A program made the position numbers and the translations under genes. From Scatosoma sp045576335 (GTDB lineage Bacteria; Bacillota; Clostridia; Christensenellales; Borkfalkiaceae): a DNA stretch of 64,000 nucleotides. Positions 38,594 through 47,174 of the stretch are shown piece after piece; position 1 is the first letter of the stretch; each line of letters begins with the position of its first letter. Under the pieces are notes generated by a model. That model was given only the letters and a program-made list of their open reading frames with translations, was not told the origin of the DNA and searched no databases. Where the stretch lies: NCBI GenBank assembly GCA_045576335.1, contig JAZNGH010000027.1:62001-126000 (forward strand), read 5' to 3'.

Positions 38594-39426
38594 CGTGCGC
38601 GAATATAAACGCCACCCTTTTTCAAGGGACAATCGTGCGCCTTTGCCATTTGTGATACGCTCGTTACCTGATACCCCGCCCTTTTCAAATCGGGAAGCAG
38701 GCGTTTGAGCGCGGTTACCGTTTCGTTATGCCCGTCGTGCATTAAAACGATTGCGCCCGAAAACTTTTTTTGCATAACCTCATTATAAATATCGTCAGCG
38801 GAAACGCCCGTCCAATCCCGTGTGTCAATCGACCAGTTGATTACGGGTACTTCGACGGCGGTCTTTATATCGTCGCTACAAAGCCCGAACGGCGGGCGAA
38901 AGAGATGTCGCGGCTTACCGTCTATACGGGCGAGAATATCGTCCGTTTTTTCTATTTCCCATTGCAGCTTGTCTTTGGGGAGCTTGGTCATATCCAAATG
39001 CGAAAAAGAGTGATTGCCCAGCTCCCAGCCCAGCGCGTACGCCGCCTTGGCGGTGTGTAGCGTTGCGTTGTTGAAAAAATAACCGTTGCAAAAGAGTGTG
39101 GCGGTGGCTTTGCAGTCGGGGTTTTCTTCGTTAAAAGAAGCGAATACGGCGAGAATTCGCTCCAAGGACGGCGTGGGCGCGTCGTCAAAGGTAAAAGAAA
39201 TAAGCTTTTTTGTCAAATCGATATGCGAAACGTCCGTTTTCGACAAATCCCAAAAAGGCGAATCCGTTTCTTCCACGGGCAAAGGCGTGAGCGTGTGTAA
39301 GGGCGGCGAGAGAGAGGAGTTTTGCTCGCTTGCGCGGGGCAGGTATGCGTTGAAACGGCAGCTCGTCAAAAAAGGCAGGACGAAAAGCAATAAGCATAAG
39401 CGTTTGAAAGGGGGTAAGCGTTGCAT
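38575..39426 (-). CDS. Polysaccharide deacetylase (NodB homology) lipoprotein
   Basis: A 283-residue protein. Residues 5-23 are a signal with lipobox FLTSC (Cys23). A Ser/Pro linker leads to the NodB domain with its five motifs: FTFDDAP (catalytic Asp, metal Asp), NHSFSH (metal His pair), RPPFG, SIDTRDWTG and VLMHDGH. It should remove acetyl groups from cell-wall or surface polysaccharide, such as N-acetylglucosamine in peptidoglycan. The 19-bp repeat encodes residues 25-30 right after the lipidated Cys, a position that tolerates insertion. It converges on hpt and shares its terminator. Confidence 0.9.
   Translation of the reverse strand: MQRLPPFKRLCLLLFVLPFLTSCRFNAYLPRASEQNSSLSPPLHTLTPLPVEETDSPFWDLSKTDVSHIDLTKKLISFTFDDAPTPSLERILAVFASFNEENPDCKATATLFCNGYFFNNATLHTAKAAYALGWELGNHSFSHLDMTKLPKDKLQWEIEKTDDILARIDGKPRHLFRPPFGLCSDDIKTAVEVPVINWSIDTRDWTGVSADDIYNEVMQKKFSGAIVLMHDGHNETVTALKRLLPDLKRAGYQVTSVSQMAKAHDCPLKKGGVYIRARKSGTY
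39336..39354 (+). repeat. 19-bp dispersed repeat, copy in the deacetylase gene
   Basis: GGGGCAGGTATGCGTTGAA, the exact consensus; read from the gene strand it gives F-N-A-Y-L-P directly after the lipobox cysteine region. Confidence 0.7.
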
Positions 39427-39479
39427 AATAGTAGTATTCGTTTTTGGTTTGTTAAATATTTAGCTAATTCAAAAAACGG

Positions 39480-39508
39480 TTGACTTTCCTTTATATTTAT
39501 AGTATACT
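39480..39508 (+). promoter_or_regulatory. Promoter of the sugar kinase gene
   Basis: TTGACT, 17-nt spacer, TATACT, with AAAGGAATAG downstream. Confidence 0.75.
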
Positions 39509-39530
39509 ATAAAGGAATAGATATGATAAT

Positions 39531-40649
39531 ATGCAAGAGGGAATAATAGTGGAAGAACAACGCATAATCGAAGTATGTAAGCTCTTTAATATAAAAGGGG
39601 AATACAAAAGTTACGAATTGATAAACAGTGGGCATATCAATACGACCTACCGCGTGTATTTTTTTCGTAACGGCGAAATCAAGGACTATATTTTACAGCG
39701 TGTAAATACCTACGTTTTCAAAGACCCCGTAGCGGTTATGGAAAATATATCTTCGGTGACGGAGTACATTCGCGCCAAGATAAAGGCGACTGGAGTGACG
39801 GCAAAACGTCACGTTTTGCATTATGCTACGGCGAGCGACGGGAAATATTACGCCTATACGCCCGACGGGGATTTTTGGAGATGCTGCCGTTTTATCGACG
39901 GGTCGGTGTCCTTTATGCAAACGGACGATTTGCAGGTTATCGAGGAATCGGGCAGAGCGTTTGGGGAATTTCAGGTATACCTTTCCGATTTTTCGGTAAA
40001 GGATTTACATATCGTTATACCGCATTTCCACAACACGATTGCACGTTATGACGCGCTTCGCGAGGCTATGCAAAAGGACGAGGTCGGCAGGCTTGCGGAG
40101 GTTCAGGACGTTGTAGAGGGGTATTTGGCTTTGGAAACGCTTGCGACCAAGCCCTATCGCTTGCAACGCGAGGGCGTATTACCCTTGCGCGTTACGCATA
40201 ACGACACCAAGACGAGCAACGTCTTGTTTGACGAAACCACGCACGAGCATTTGTCCGTAATCGATTTGGATACGGTAATGCCGGGGCTGGTGGCGTTCGA
40301 TTTCGGGGACGCGATTCGTGTGGCGGCGTCCACCGTGGACGAGGACGAAGAGGACCTTTCAAAGGTTGCCGTGGATTTGGAGAAATACGAAGCGTTTACG
40401 CGCGGGTTTGTGGGCGCGTTGCACGGCAAGCTCACCAAAGCGGAATACGATTCGCTCGCGCTTGGCGCGTTGGCAATGACGGCAGAATGCGGCGCGCGGT
40501 TTTTGACCGATTATCTGAACGGGGATAAGTATTTCCGTATCCATTACCCCGATCAAAATCTTGCAAGGGCAAAATGCCATTTGACCTTGGCGCGGGATAT
40601 GGAGCAAAAGCTGGAAAAAATGCAAGAAATCGTAAATAAATACTGTTAA
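39531..40649 (+). CDS. N-acetylhexosamine 1-kinase-like phosphotransferase
   Basis: 372 residues from ATG 39531; a GTG at 39549 has a better-spaced GAGGG site and would remove six residues. The aminoglycoside-phosphotransferase fold shows SGHINTTYRVYFFRNGE (nucleotide loop), YILQRVNTYVFKDP, the catalytic loop VTHNDTKTSNVLFD and the Mg site VIDLDTVMPGLVAFDFGD. The INTT and QRxN-x-x-VF patterns fit NahK, which phosphorylates GlcNAc or GalNAc at C1 in the galacto/lacto-N-biose pathway of gut bacteria. No partner phosphorylase is nearby, so the sugar is uncertain. Confidence 0.8.
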   Translation: MQEGIIVEEQRIIEVCKLFNIKGEYKSYELINSGHINTTYRVYFFRNGEIKDYILQRVNTYVFKDPVAVMENISSVTEYIRAKIKATGVTAKRHVLHYATASDGKYYAYTPDGDFWRCCRFIDGSVSFMQTDDLQVIEESGRAFGEFQVYLSDFSVKDLHIVIPHFHNTIARYDALREAMQKDEVGRLAEVQDVVEGYLALETLATKPYRLQREGVLPLRVTHNDTKTSNVLFDETTHEHLSVIDLDTVMPGLVAFDFGDAIRVAASTVDEDEEDLSKVAVDLEKYEAFTRGFVGALHGKLTKAEYDSLALGALAMTAECGARFLTDYLNGDKYFRIHYPDQNLARAKCHLTLARDMEQKLEKMQEIVNKYC

Positions 40650-40651
40650 TA

Positions 40652-40677
40652 AAATCGGCGGGGCTTCCCGCCGATTT
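40652..40677 (+). terminator. Terminator after the sugar kinase gene
   Basis: AAATCGGCGGG-GCTT-CCCGCCGATTT, an 11-bp stem. Confidence 0.75.
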
Positions 40678-40714
40678 AGTTAAGTCAATATAATCCGAAT
40701 TCGATTTTAAGTGG

Positions 40715-40804
40715 CTAACTTTTGTTGATTTTGAGAAGTGCCATTACGATTACGCCCAAATTGCCGCCGAGCACCAAGCCGATTGCTACACCAAGCCAAA
40801 ACAT
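40715..40804 (-). CDS. 29-aa membrane peptide, DUF3789-like
   Basis: ATG 40804 on the minus strand has an excellent AAAGGAGGTAGGGA ribosome binding site. The product is one Gly/Val-rich membrane span (GVAIGLVLGGNLGVIVMALL) ending KINKS. Length and pattern (a G-x-x-x-G-containing span, then IVMALL and a short basic end) match the DUF3789 peptides common in Bacillota, function unknown. A TATAAT box lies upstream on the minus strand, and a GGCGGC-AGCCGCC hairpin sits directly before the ribosome binding site. Confidence 0.7.
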   Translation of the reverse strand: MFWLGVAIGLVLGGNLGVIVMALLKINKS

Positions 40805-40925
40805 TCCCTACCTCCTTTCGCGGCGGCTGCCGCCGTTTTTTATTATAGCCCAAAAAATAAAGTATATACCAAAGGCTTTGTCACCTTTTGCGCGGCGGTT
40901 GGGTATAATAAAGGGGGAGGGGCTT

Positions 40926-41609
40926 ATGCGGATTTGTTTCGTTTGTCAAGGAAGCTTGCGAGATTATACGGAAGCGTGTACGCAAAAGGACTGTGAAAGG
41001 GAAGAGGTCGATTTGATTTTCTTCGGCTTCAACGGTATGGGAGAGGTGAGCTACGAAAGAGAACTAAAAGGGGAAACGAGCTTGTTTGAGGAAGCGGCGC
41101 GCTTGTCCAAGGAACGAAATTGCGTGGTCGTGTGCGGTTGTATCACGGACACGCGCGGGCACAAACGCAAATCTGCCGTTGTAGCGCAAAAAGGGCGGCT
41201 TTCGGGTGTTTCTGATATGACGAACGTCGTGGACGGCGAGGTGAACAGCGGCGCGTCGCTTCGCGTGTACGAAACGCAAATCGGGCGTATGGGCGTAATC
41301 GTGGGGGAGGATTTGGACTTTCCCGAGGTCGTCAAGGCTCTTGCGGTATGCGGGAGCGATTTTATCGTTTGCCCGTTTGGGAAAGCAGACGAGGTACGCG
41401 CGGCGTTGCTTCGGGCGGGCGCGTATTGCTACGGCGTGCCCATTCTTTTTTGCGCGGACGGGTATTGCACGATTGCCGACGTTTCGGGAGAAATCGTCTT
41501 TGCTTCTCCGCAAAGTCCCGCCTCGTTGGAGTTTACGCCGATAAAAGAATACCACCTCGTGGAAACGAGGCGGCGTGGCTTTCATAGACCGAAAAAAATC
41601 GGTATGTGA
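40926..41609 (+). CDS. Nitrilase-superfamily protein lacking the catalytic cysteine
   Basis: 227 residues from ATG 40926, with GGGGGAGGGG upstream. The carbon-nitrogen hydrolase fold is recognisable: an FFGFNGMGE region with the first Glu position, CVVVCGCITDTRGHKRKSAV, and the nucleophile elbow VIVGEDLDFPEVVKALAVCG. Active enzymes have Cys at the elbow (I-C-Y-D-x-x-F-P-E); here V-G-E-D replaces it, and the usual Lys after the N-x-x-x-x-P-x-G strand is not seen. It is probably a catalytically dead or re-purposed member. Its stop codon touches a copy of the 19-bp repeat. Confidence 0.65.
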   Translation: MRICFVCQGSLRDYTEACTQKDCEREEVDLIFFGFNGMGEVSYERELKGETSLFEEAARLSKERNCVVVCGCITDTRGHKRKSAVVAQKGRLSGVSDMTNVVDGEVNSGASLRVYETQIGRMGVIVGEDLDFPEVVKALAVCGSDFIVCPFGKADEVRAALLRAGAYCYGVPILFCADGYCTIADVSGEIVFASPQSPASLEFTPIKEYHLVETRRRGFHRPKKIGM

Positions 41610-41631
41610 GGGGGCAGGTATGCGTTGAAGC
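41610..41631 (+). repeat. Dispersed repeat filling a convergent spacer
   Basis: GGGGGCAGGTATGCGTTGAA plus GC occupies the entire 22 bp between the stop codon of the nitrilase-like gene (41609) and that of smpB (41632). Confidence 0.75.
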
Positions 41632-42084
41632 TTAAAAACCTGCATTTTTGATGTCGCGGTCTACGCTACGCTTGACGTCGCGTTCCGCGATTGCTTGTTT
41701 TTTGTCGTAGGTATGCTTACCGCGGCAAAGCGCGATTTCCATTTTCACGAGCGCATCCTTAAAATACAGTTTGAGCGGTACGAGGGTATAGCCTTGTCGG
41801 TTGATTTTACCCGCGATTTTGGCAAGCTCGCTCTTGTGCAAGAGCAGCTTGCGGTCGCGCCGCGTATCGCGCGTGCTGAACGCGTCCGATTTATCATATA
41901 ACGCGATATGCATATTTTTGACGGAGGCTTGCCCGTCGCGAAGAAAGCAAAAGCTGTCGTTCATATTCACGTTACCAAGACGAAGGGATTTGATTTCATT
42001 GCCTTCAAGCACGATTCCCGCTTCGTATTTTTCTTCAATGAAATATTCAAAGGAAGCGGATTTGTTGGTTGCGATAATTTTCAT
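41632..42084 (-). CDS. smpB: SsrA-binding protein
   Basis: A 150-residue protein of standard SmpB length. It has NKSASFEYFIEEKYEAGIVL, GNEIKSLRLGNVNMNDSF, KLLLHKSELAKIAGKINRQG, YTLVPLKLYFK and the basic C-terminal tail KKQAIAERDVKRSVDRD, which enters the ribosomal A site. It delivers tmRNA to stalled ribosomes for trans-translation. Last gene of the secG-rnr-smpB cluster; it starts 3 bp after the rnr stop. The tmRNA gene is not in this window. Confidence 0.96.
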   Translation of the reverse strand: MKIIATNKSASFEYFIEEKYEAGIVLEGNEIKSLRLGNVNMNDSFCFLRDGQASVKNMHIALYDKSDAFSTRDTRRDRKLLLHKSELAKIAGKINRQGYTLVPLKLYFKDALVKMEIALCRGKHTYDKKQAIAERDVKRSVDRDIKNAGF

Positions 42085-42087
42085 AAA

Positions 42088-44211
42088 TCATTCACCTACG
42101 GTTATTTTTTCAAGTAATCTAAATTCCGTTCTACGGCGATAGAAATCCACGTCGCTGACCTTAACGCGTAAGCAATCGCCTATCGTGTAGCTTTCGTTTT
42201 TGCCGCTTAATAGGAAACGGTCGGGGTTGAATTTATATTCGCCGAACAGCGTTTCTATGGGAATAAAGCCCTCAATCGTGTTGGGCAGCTCGGCAAAAAT
42301 GCCGAACGAGGTCACGCCCGATACGACGGCTTCGTATTCTTCGCCGATTTTTTCGCTCATATACATAGTTTTATACAAATCGTCCACGTCCCGTTCGGCG
42401 TCCGTTGCTCTACGCTCGCGGTCGGAGGACTGCTCTGCCGCGCGGTCTACGAAGTCCGTGTATTTTTCTACGGCTTCGGCGTATTTTCCGTGAATGACCT
42501 CTTTTATGATGCGGTGGATACAGAGGTCGGGATAGCGGCGGATAGGGGACGTGAAATGGCAATAGCAATCGCTTGCAAGTCCGAAATGCCCCAAATTTTC
42601 CGACGAATAGCGCGCCTTTTGCATGGAGCGGAGCATCACGCGGTTGAGCACGGGATAAACGGGCATATTCTTCGCGCTTTTGAGCAGATTTTGATAATCG
42701 TACGGCCGTATCTCGTCGGCGTTAAATCTTGCCGTCAAGCCCAACGTTTGGGCAAAGGCGCGGAAGGTCGTTGCTTTTTCCTCGCTGGGTTTTTCGTGGA
42801 TGCGGTAGACGAACGGAGCTTCGATAGAATGCATATATTCCGCCACCGTTTCGTTGGCAAGCACCATAAAGGCTTCAATGATTTGATAGGAAAATTTCCG
42901 TTCGTAATCGGGAATAGAAATTTCGTTCGTCTTTTTATCAAAGAGGATTTTCGCTTCCTTGATATCGAGCGTAATGCTTCCTTTCTTTTCTCTTTTTTTC
43001 TGTAAAATGCGGGTCAATTCCGCAAAGAGCCGTACCGTGTCCGCAACGAGCGGGAATTTTTCTATCGTTTCTTTGTCGCCGTCAAGGATAGCGGAAACTT
43101 GCGTATACGTCATTTTATGCGCGGAACGGATAACGCCTTCGACGATTTCGCTGTTTACGACTTTGCCGTTTTTATCCACGGTCATAAGACAGGACAGCGT
43201 GAGGCGATCCTCGCTCTCGTTCAACGAGCAAATGCCGTTAGAAAGCGCGCGGGGGAGCATGGGCAATACGCAATCGGGAAAGTATACGCTCGTACCGCGT
43301 TCAAACGCTTCTTCGTCGAGCGGGGAGCGGGGAAGCACGTAGTGCGAAACGTCGGCGATATGCACGCCGAGAAGATATTTATCCCCGATTTTCTCCAAGG
43401 AGATTGCGTCGTCGATGTCGCGTGTGTCCTCGCCGTCAATCGTGACGATCAATTTATCGCGAAAATCTCGGCGGTTTTGCAAATCGGTTTCCGTAATACC
43501 TCGCTTTTCCTGTCTTCTCGCTTCCTTTTCCACGCGTTCGGGAAATTCCTCGCGAAGGTCGTACGAACGGATAATAGACAGCTCTTCGGCGAAAAAATCG
43601 TCCTCCTCGCCGAGTACCTCCACAATTTCGCCGCCAGGGGCTTTGCCGTAGGGGTACGCCGTAATTTTTGCAACGGCTTTTACGCCGTTTTGGATATGCG
43701 AGCAGTTGGAAAGGGGAATATAAATCTCCGTGGAAAATTTCTTTTCGTCGGGAAAGAGATAACCCGCCCGTTTATCGCGGCGGAAAGTACCGACGACTTT
43801 GGTATACCCGCGCGAAAGGATTTTGACGACGCTCACCTCGTCGCGTTCGCCGTCCGCGTAATCGTAGACGCGTTCGCAAAGCACGCTGTCGCCGTGCAAA
43901 GCACCGTGTAAGCGTTTGCGAGGGATAAAGAAGTCGTCAGGATACTTTTCTTTATCGTCGGGAATGAGAAAACCAAAGCCGCGCTCGTTGCCGCTAATCA
44001 CGCCTTTGATTAAGCCCAAATCTTCACTCGTTCCATACCTGCCCCCGTCATTTTTATAAAGCTTGCCGTCCTCGCAAAGCTCGTCGAGAATGGGCAGTAG
44101 ACGGTTTTTTTCGCGATAGGGAATGGATAAGGCTTTGCAAATCTCGTTGATATTCTTTCCCGATAACGTTTTATCGAGAAAACGCTCGTATATGCGTTCT
44201 TTTACGCTCAT
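42088..44211 (-). CDS. rnr: Ribonuclease R
   Basis: A 707-residue 3'-to-5' exoribonuclease. An N-terminal winged helix (residues 1-65) is followed by cold-shock domains (GNERGFGFLIPDDKEKYPDD), the RNB catalytic core (TIDGEDTRDIDDAISLEKIG with the metal-binding Asp series, HIADVSHYV, and later YCHFTSPIRRYPDLCIHR) and a C-terminal S1 domain (YEAVVSGVTSFGIFAELPNT). It degrades structured RNA and, with SmpB and tmRNA, the mRNA of stalled ribosomes. A 13-bp core of the dispersed repeat is present near residue 56. GGAGGTGAC precedes the ATG. Confidence 0.95.
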   Translation of the reverse strand: MSVKERIYERFLDKTLSGKNINEICKALSIPYREKNRLLPILDELCEDGKLYKNDGGRYGTSEDLGLIKGVISGNERGFGFLIPDDKEKYPDDFFIPRKRLHGALHGDSVLCERVYDYADGERDEVSVVKILSRGYTKVVGTFRRDKRAGYLFPDEKKFSTEIYIPLSNCSHIQNGVKAVAKITAYPYGKAPGGEIVEVLGEEDDFFAEELSIIRSYDLREEFPERVEKEARRQEKRGITETDLQNRRDFRDKLIVTIDGEDTRDIDDAISLEKIGDKYLLGVHIADVSHYVLPRSPLDEEAFERGTSVYFPDCVLPMLPRALSNGICSLNESEDRLTLSCLMTVDKNGKVVNSEIVEGVIRSAHKMTYTQVSAILDGDKETIEKFPLVADTVRLFAELTRILQKKREKKGSITLDIKEAKILFDKKTNEISIPDYERKFSYQIIEAFMVLANETVAEYMHSIEAPFVYRIHEKPSEEKATTFRAFAQTLGLTARFNADEIRPYDYQNLLKSAKNMPVYPVLNRVMLRSMQKARYSSENLGHFGLASDCYCHFTSPIRRYPDLCIHRIIKEVIHGKYAEAVEKYTDFVDRAAEQSSDRERRATDAERDVDDLYKTMYMSEKIGEEYEAVVSGVTSFGIFAELPNTIEGFIPIETLFGEYKFNPDRFLLSGKNESYTIGDCLRVKVSDVDFYRRRTEFRLLEKITVGE
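44034..44050 (-). repeat. Partial copy of the dispersed repeat in rnr
   Basis: Minus strand TGACGGGGGCAGGTATG, identical over 17 bp to the tilS copy, then diverging (GAACG). It encodes D-G-G-R-Y-G. Confidence 0.45.
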
Positions 44212-44233
44212 AGGGTCACCTCCGTTATGTAAT

Positions 44234-44266
44234 GAAAGAAAAACGGCGGCTTGTAATAAGCCGCCG
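44234..44266 (-). terminator. Terminator-like hairpin between secG and rnr
   Basis: On the minus strand CGGCGGCTT-ATTAC-AAGCCGCCG (9-bp stem) is followed by TTTTTCTTTC. It may reduce read-through from secG into rnr-smpB. Confidence 0.7.
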
Positions 44267-44283
44267 ACGGATTTTTCTTAAAC

Positions 44284-44598
44284 TTACGCCCAGAGCGTTT
44301 CAAGCTGCAAAACGTAGAACGCGATAGCGAATACGACGAGGACAGCAAGGCAAATCCAAGTCCATTTCTTCATTTTCGCTTCAATCGATTTACCCTTGTT
44401 CTTGCCGAAGAAAGTTTCGCTCGAACCGCCGAGTGCGTCGATACCGCTGGAATTACTCGGTTGCAAAAGCACGAGCACGATCGCCGTGATCGCCGCAAGG
44501 GCCATAAGAACAATCATCGTAAGGCTTAACCCAAAATAGAGCACGTAAGACGCGTCGTTTGAGGTGGGTACAAGCAATGCACTAATCAAATTTAACAT
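44284..44598 (-). CDS. secG: Preprotein translocase subunit SecG
   Basis: A 104-residue membrane protein with two spans (LYFGLSLTMIVLMALAAITA with IVLVLL, and WTWICLAVLVVFAIAFYVL) around the conserved cytoplasmic loop LLQPSNSSGIDALGGSSETF and FGKNKGKS. It helps SecYEG in protein export. The N-terminus carries an extra 20 residues before the first span. It leads the secG-rnr-smpB cluster under the promoter at 44643. Confidence 0.93.
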   Translation of the reverse strand: MLNLISALLVPTSNDASYVLYFGLSLTMIVLMALAAITAIVLVLLQPSNSSGIDALGGSSETFFGKNKGKSIEAKMKKWTWICLAVLVVFAIAFYVLQLETLWA

Positions 44599-44642
44599 TG
44601 TGTTTCAATCCTTTTTATCTTTTTCTTCCAAAATACTTATTG

Positions 44643-44671
44643 ATTATAGCATACTTGGAAAAATATCGCAA
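44643..44671 (-). promoter_or_regulatory. secG-rnr-smpB promoter
   Basis: Minus strand: TTGCGA, 17-nt spacer, TATAAT, 45 bp before the secG ATG. Confidence 0.7.
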
Positions 44672-44752
44672 CTGTTTTTTAACGGATTTCCGAAAAATTT
44701 TATCTTTTGCGTGGAAAATCGGCGAAAGAATGTTTCGCCGATTTTTGAAAGT

Positions 44753-46324
44753 TTATTTTATGAGGCTCTTGCCCGTCATTTCCTTGGGCTGGGGCAGGTT
44801 CATAATATCCAACAGCGTAGGCGCAAGATCCGCCAAAACGCCGTCCTCGCGAAGCGTCGCGTTTTTATGCGCTTCGGAAACCAAAATCACGGGAACGGGG
44901 AAGGTGGTGTGCTGGGTGAACGCCGTTTCGCCGTCGTCGGCAATCATTTGATCGGCGTTGCCGTGGTCAGCCGTGACGATTGCTGCGCCGCCCATAGCTA
45001 AAATCTTGTCCGTGACCTTTTTCACGCACTCGTCCACCGCGTGTACCGCTTTTACCGCCGCTTCCATAACGCCCGTGTGACCGACCATATCGCAATTTGC
45101 AAAGTTGAGAATTACGACGTCGTATTCGCCCTTGTCAAGCTCTTCGAGTACCTTTTCGGTGACGGGATACGCGCTCATTTCAGGTTGTAAATCGTAGGTC
45201 GCAACCTTCGGCGAGGGGATAACGATACGCGTTTCGCCCTCTACGGGAGCTTCAAGCTTCGCGTTGAAGAAGAAGGTTACGTGTGCATATTTTTCCGTTT
45301 CGGCGATATGAAGCTGTTTCAAGCCGAGCGAGGAAATATATTGCGGCAGGGTGTTGGTGATTTCGTCGGGCGGGAACGCAACGCCTACGTTTTCAAACGA
45401 GGAATCGTACACCGCGAAACCGACGTAATAGGGGGCAAGGAAGCCCGTTTTTCTTTCAAAACCGAGTGTCGCACCCGTCTTTGCGTCCACGAACGGGAAT
45501 TTTTCTTGCGAGAACATACGGGAAATTTGGCGTGCTCTGTCGGGACGGAAATTGAAGCAAACGATACTGTCGCCTTTTTCGATTAAAGCGACGGGTTTTC
45601 CGTTTTCGGTAAGGTTGGTGGGCAGGATAAATTCGTCCGTAACGCCCTGCTTATAGGAGGCGTTCGCCGCGGCTTCCGCCGTGCCCTCAAACTGTACGCC
45701 CGTGCCGAGTGTGAGCATATCGTACGCCTTTTCTTCACGGTCCCAGTTGTTGTCGCGGTCCATTGCGTAATATCTGCCCGAAACGGAAGCGATTTTACCG
45801 AAGTTGAGCTCGTCAAGCTTGGCTTGTAAATCCTTCAAAAATCCTGCACCCGAAGTGGGAGCAACGTCGCGGCCGTCGGTGAACGCGTGGATATACACGT
45901 TTTCCAAACCCTCGTTTTTCGCCATTTCAACGAGCGCGTATAAATGCTCGGTGTGGCTGTGTACGCCGCCCGTGGAAACGAGCCCGTAAAGGTGGAGCTT
46001 TTTACCGTTGTTTTTCGCGGCGTGCATTGCGCCGAGCAACGTTTCATTCTTGAAAAACGCGCCGTTTCGAATATCCTTGGTGATTTTGGTAAGGTCTTGG
46101 TATACGATACGACCCGCACCGATGTTCAAATGCCCGACTTCGCTGTTTCCCATTTGTCCGTCGGGAAGTCCTACGGACATACCGCTCGCGCCAAGCTGTG
46201 CGGAGGGGTAGTTCGCTTTGAGTTCGTTCACGTATTTGCTACCGTCCGCAATAATAGCGTTCCCGTTTTTAGACGGATTGATACCGTAACCGTCCATAAT
46301 GATGATGGCATAAGGTTTTTTCAT
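44753..46324 (-). CDS. gpmI: 2,3-bisphosphoglycerate-independent phosphoglycerate mutase
   Basis: A 523-residue protein, close to the 510 typical of GpmI. The alkaline-phosphatase-type metal site is shown by IIIMDGYGINPSKNGNAI, the phosphoserine loop LPDGQMGNSEVGHLNIG, and the later ILNFANCDMVGHTG and VTADHGNAD. HAFTDGRDVAPTSG and SVSGRYYAMDRDNNW belong to the phosphotransferase domain. It interconverts 3- and 2-phosphoglycerate. Last gene of pgk-tpiA-gpmI; a consensus copy of the 19-bp repeat lies in the spacer before it. Confidence 0.96.
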   Translation of the reverse strand: MKKPYAIIIMDGYGINPSKNGNAIIADGSKYVNELKANYPSAQLGASGMSVGLPDGQMGNSEVGHLNIGAGRIVYQDLTKITKDIRNGAFFKNETLLGAMHAAKNNGKKLHLYGLVSTGGVHSHTEHLYALVEMAKNEGLENVYIHAFTDGRDVAPTSGAGFLKDLQAKLDELNFGKIASVSGRYYAMDRDNNWDREEKAYDMLTLGTGVQFEGTAEAAANASYKQGVTDEFILPTNLTENGKPVALIEKGDSIVCFNFRPDRARQISRMFSQEKFPFVDAKTGATLGFERKTGFLAPYYVGFAVYDSSFENVGVAFPPDEITNTLPQYISSLGLKQLHIAETEKYAHVTFFFNAKLEAPVEGETRIVIPSPKVATYDLQPEMSAYPVTEKVLEELDKGEYDVVILNFANCDMVGHTGVMEAAVKAVHAVDECVKKVTDKILAMGGAAIVTADHGNADQMIADDGETAFTQHTTFPVPVILVSEAHKNATLREDGVLADLAPTLLDIMNLPQPKEMTGKSLIK

Positions 46325-46365
46325 TATATTCTCCTAAATCGTCAAAATTTTAGGGCAAAGTACTG

Positions 46366-46384
46366 CTCAACGCATACCTGCCCC
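46366..46384 (-). repeat. Dispersed repeat in the tpiA-gpmI spacer
   Basis: Minus strand GGGGCAGGTATGCGTTGAG, inside the 77-bp spacer of a glycolytic operon. Confidence 0.7.
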
Positions 46385-46401
46385 TTTAATTTTTTTATTT
46401 T

Positions 46402-47148
46402 TTACTTGTCGAAATTCACGATAGCCGCGAAATCGGGGGCTTTGAGGGAAGCGCCGCCGATAAGACCGCCGTCGATTTCTTCTTTCGCCATAAGCTCTTT
46501 GCAGTTGCCCGCGTTCATACTGCCGCCGTATTGAATGCGCACGGCTTGCGCGCATTTCGGGCAGAACATTTCCCCAAGCGTTTTACGGATAAAGCCGATG
46601 GTTTCATTTGCTTGGTCTGCCGTTGCGGTTTTGCCCGTACCGATCGCCCAAACGGGTTCGTAAGCGATAACTACGTCTTTGATTTCTTCAATATTCTTCA
46701 AGCCCTCGTGGATTTGCGTTGCAAGCACTTCCTCTGTCTTGCCCGTTTCTCTCTCCTCCAAGGATTCGCCGATACAAACGATAGGGGTAAGCCCCGCTTT
46801 GAGTGCGGTGAGCGTTCTCTTGTTTACCGTTTCGTCCGTTTCGCCGAAATACTGACGGCGTTCGCTGTGACCGATGATAACGTATTTTACGCCGTATTCA
46901 AGAAGCATAGCCGCGGAAATTTCGCCCGTGTACGCGCCTTTTTCTGCAAAGTGTACGTTTTCCGCGCCGAGTTGAATATTCGTGCCTTTCAAAGCTTCGC
47001 TTACCGCGGGGATATCGATAGCGGGAACGCATACGACTACGTCGCAATTTGCATCCTTTACAAGGGGAGCGATTGCGTTTACAAGCGCGACACCCTCGGA
47101 AGCGGTGTTGTTCATTTTCCAGTTACCTGCAATAATAGGTTTTCTCAT
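46402..47148 (-). CDS. tpiA: Triosephosphate isomerase
   Basis: A 248-residue TIM barrel of normal length: PIIAGNWKMNN with the catalytic Lys, IIGHSERRQYFGETDE with the electrophilic His, AYEPVWAIGTGKTATADQ with the catalytic Glu and the flexible lid, and IQYGGSMNAGN for phosphate binding. It interconverts dihydroxyacetone phosphate and glyceraldehyde 3-phosphate. It lies 26 bp downstream of pgk and is expressed from the pgk promoter. AAGGAGA precedes the ATG. Confidence 0.97.
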   Translation of the reverse strand: MRKPIIAGNWKMNNTASEGVALVNAIAPLVKDANCDVVVCVPAIDIPAVSEALKGTNIQLGAENVHFAEKGAYTGEISAAMLLEYGVKYVIIGHSERRQYFGETDETVNKRTLTALKAGLTPIVCIGESLEERETGKTEEVLATQIHEGLKNIEEIKDVVIAYEPVWAIGTGKTATADQANETIGFIRKTLGEMFCPKCAQAVRIQYGGSMNAGNCKELMAKEEIDGGLIGGASLKAPDFAAIVNFDK

Positions 47149-47174
47149 AAGTCTATTCTCCTTATATTCGTAAA

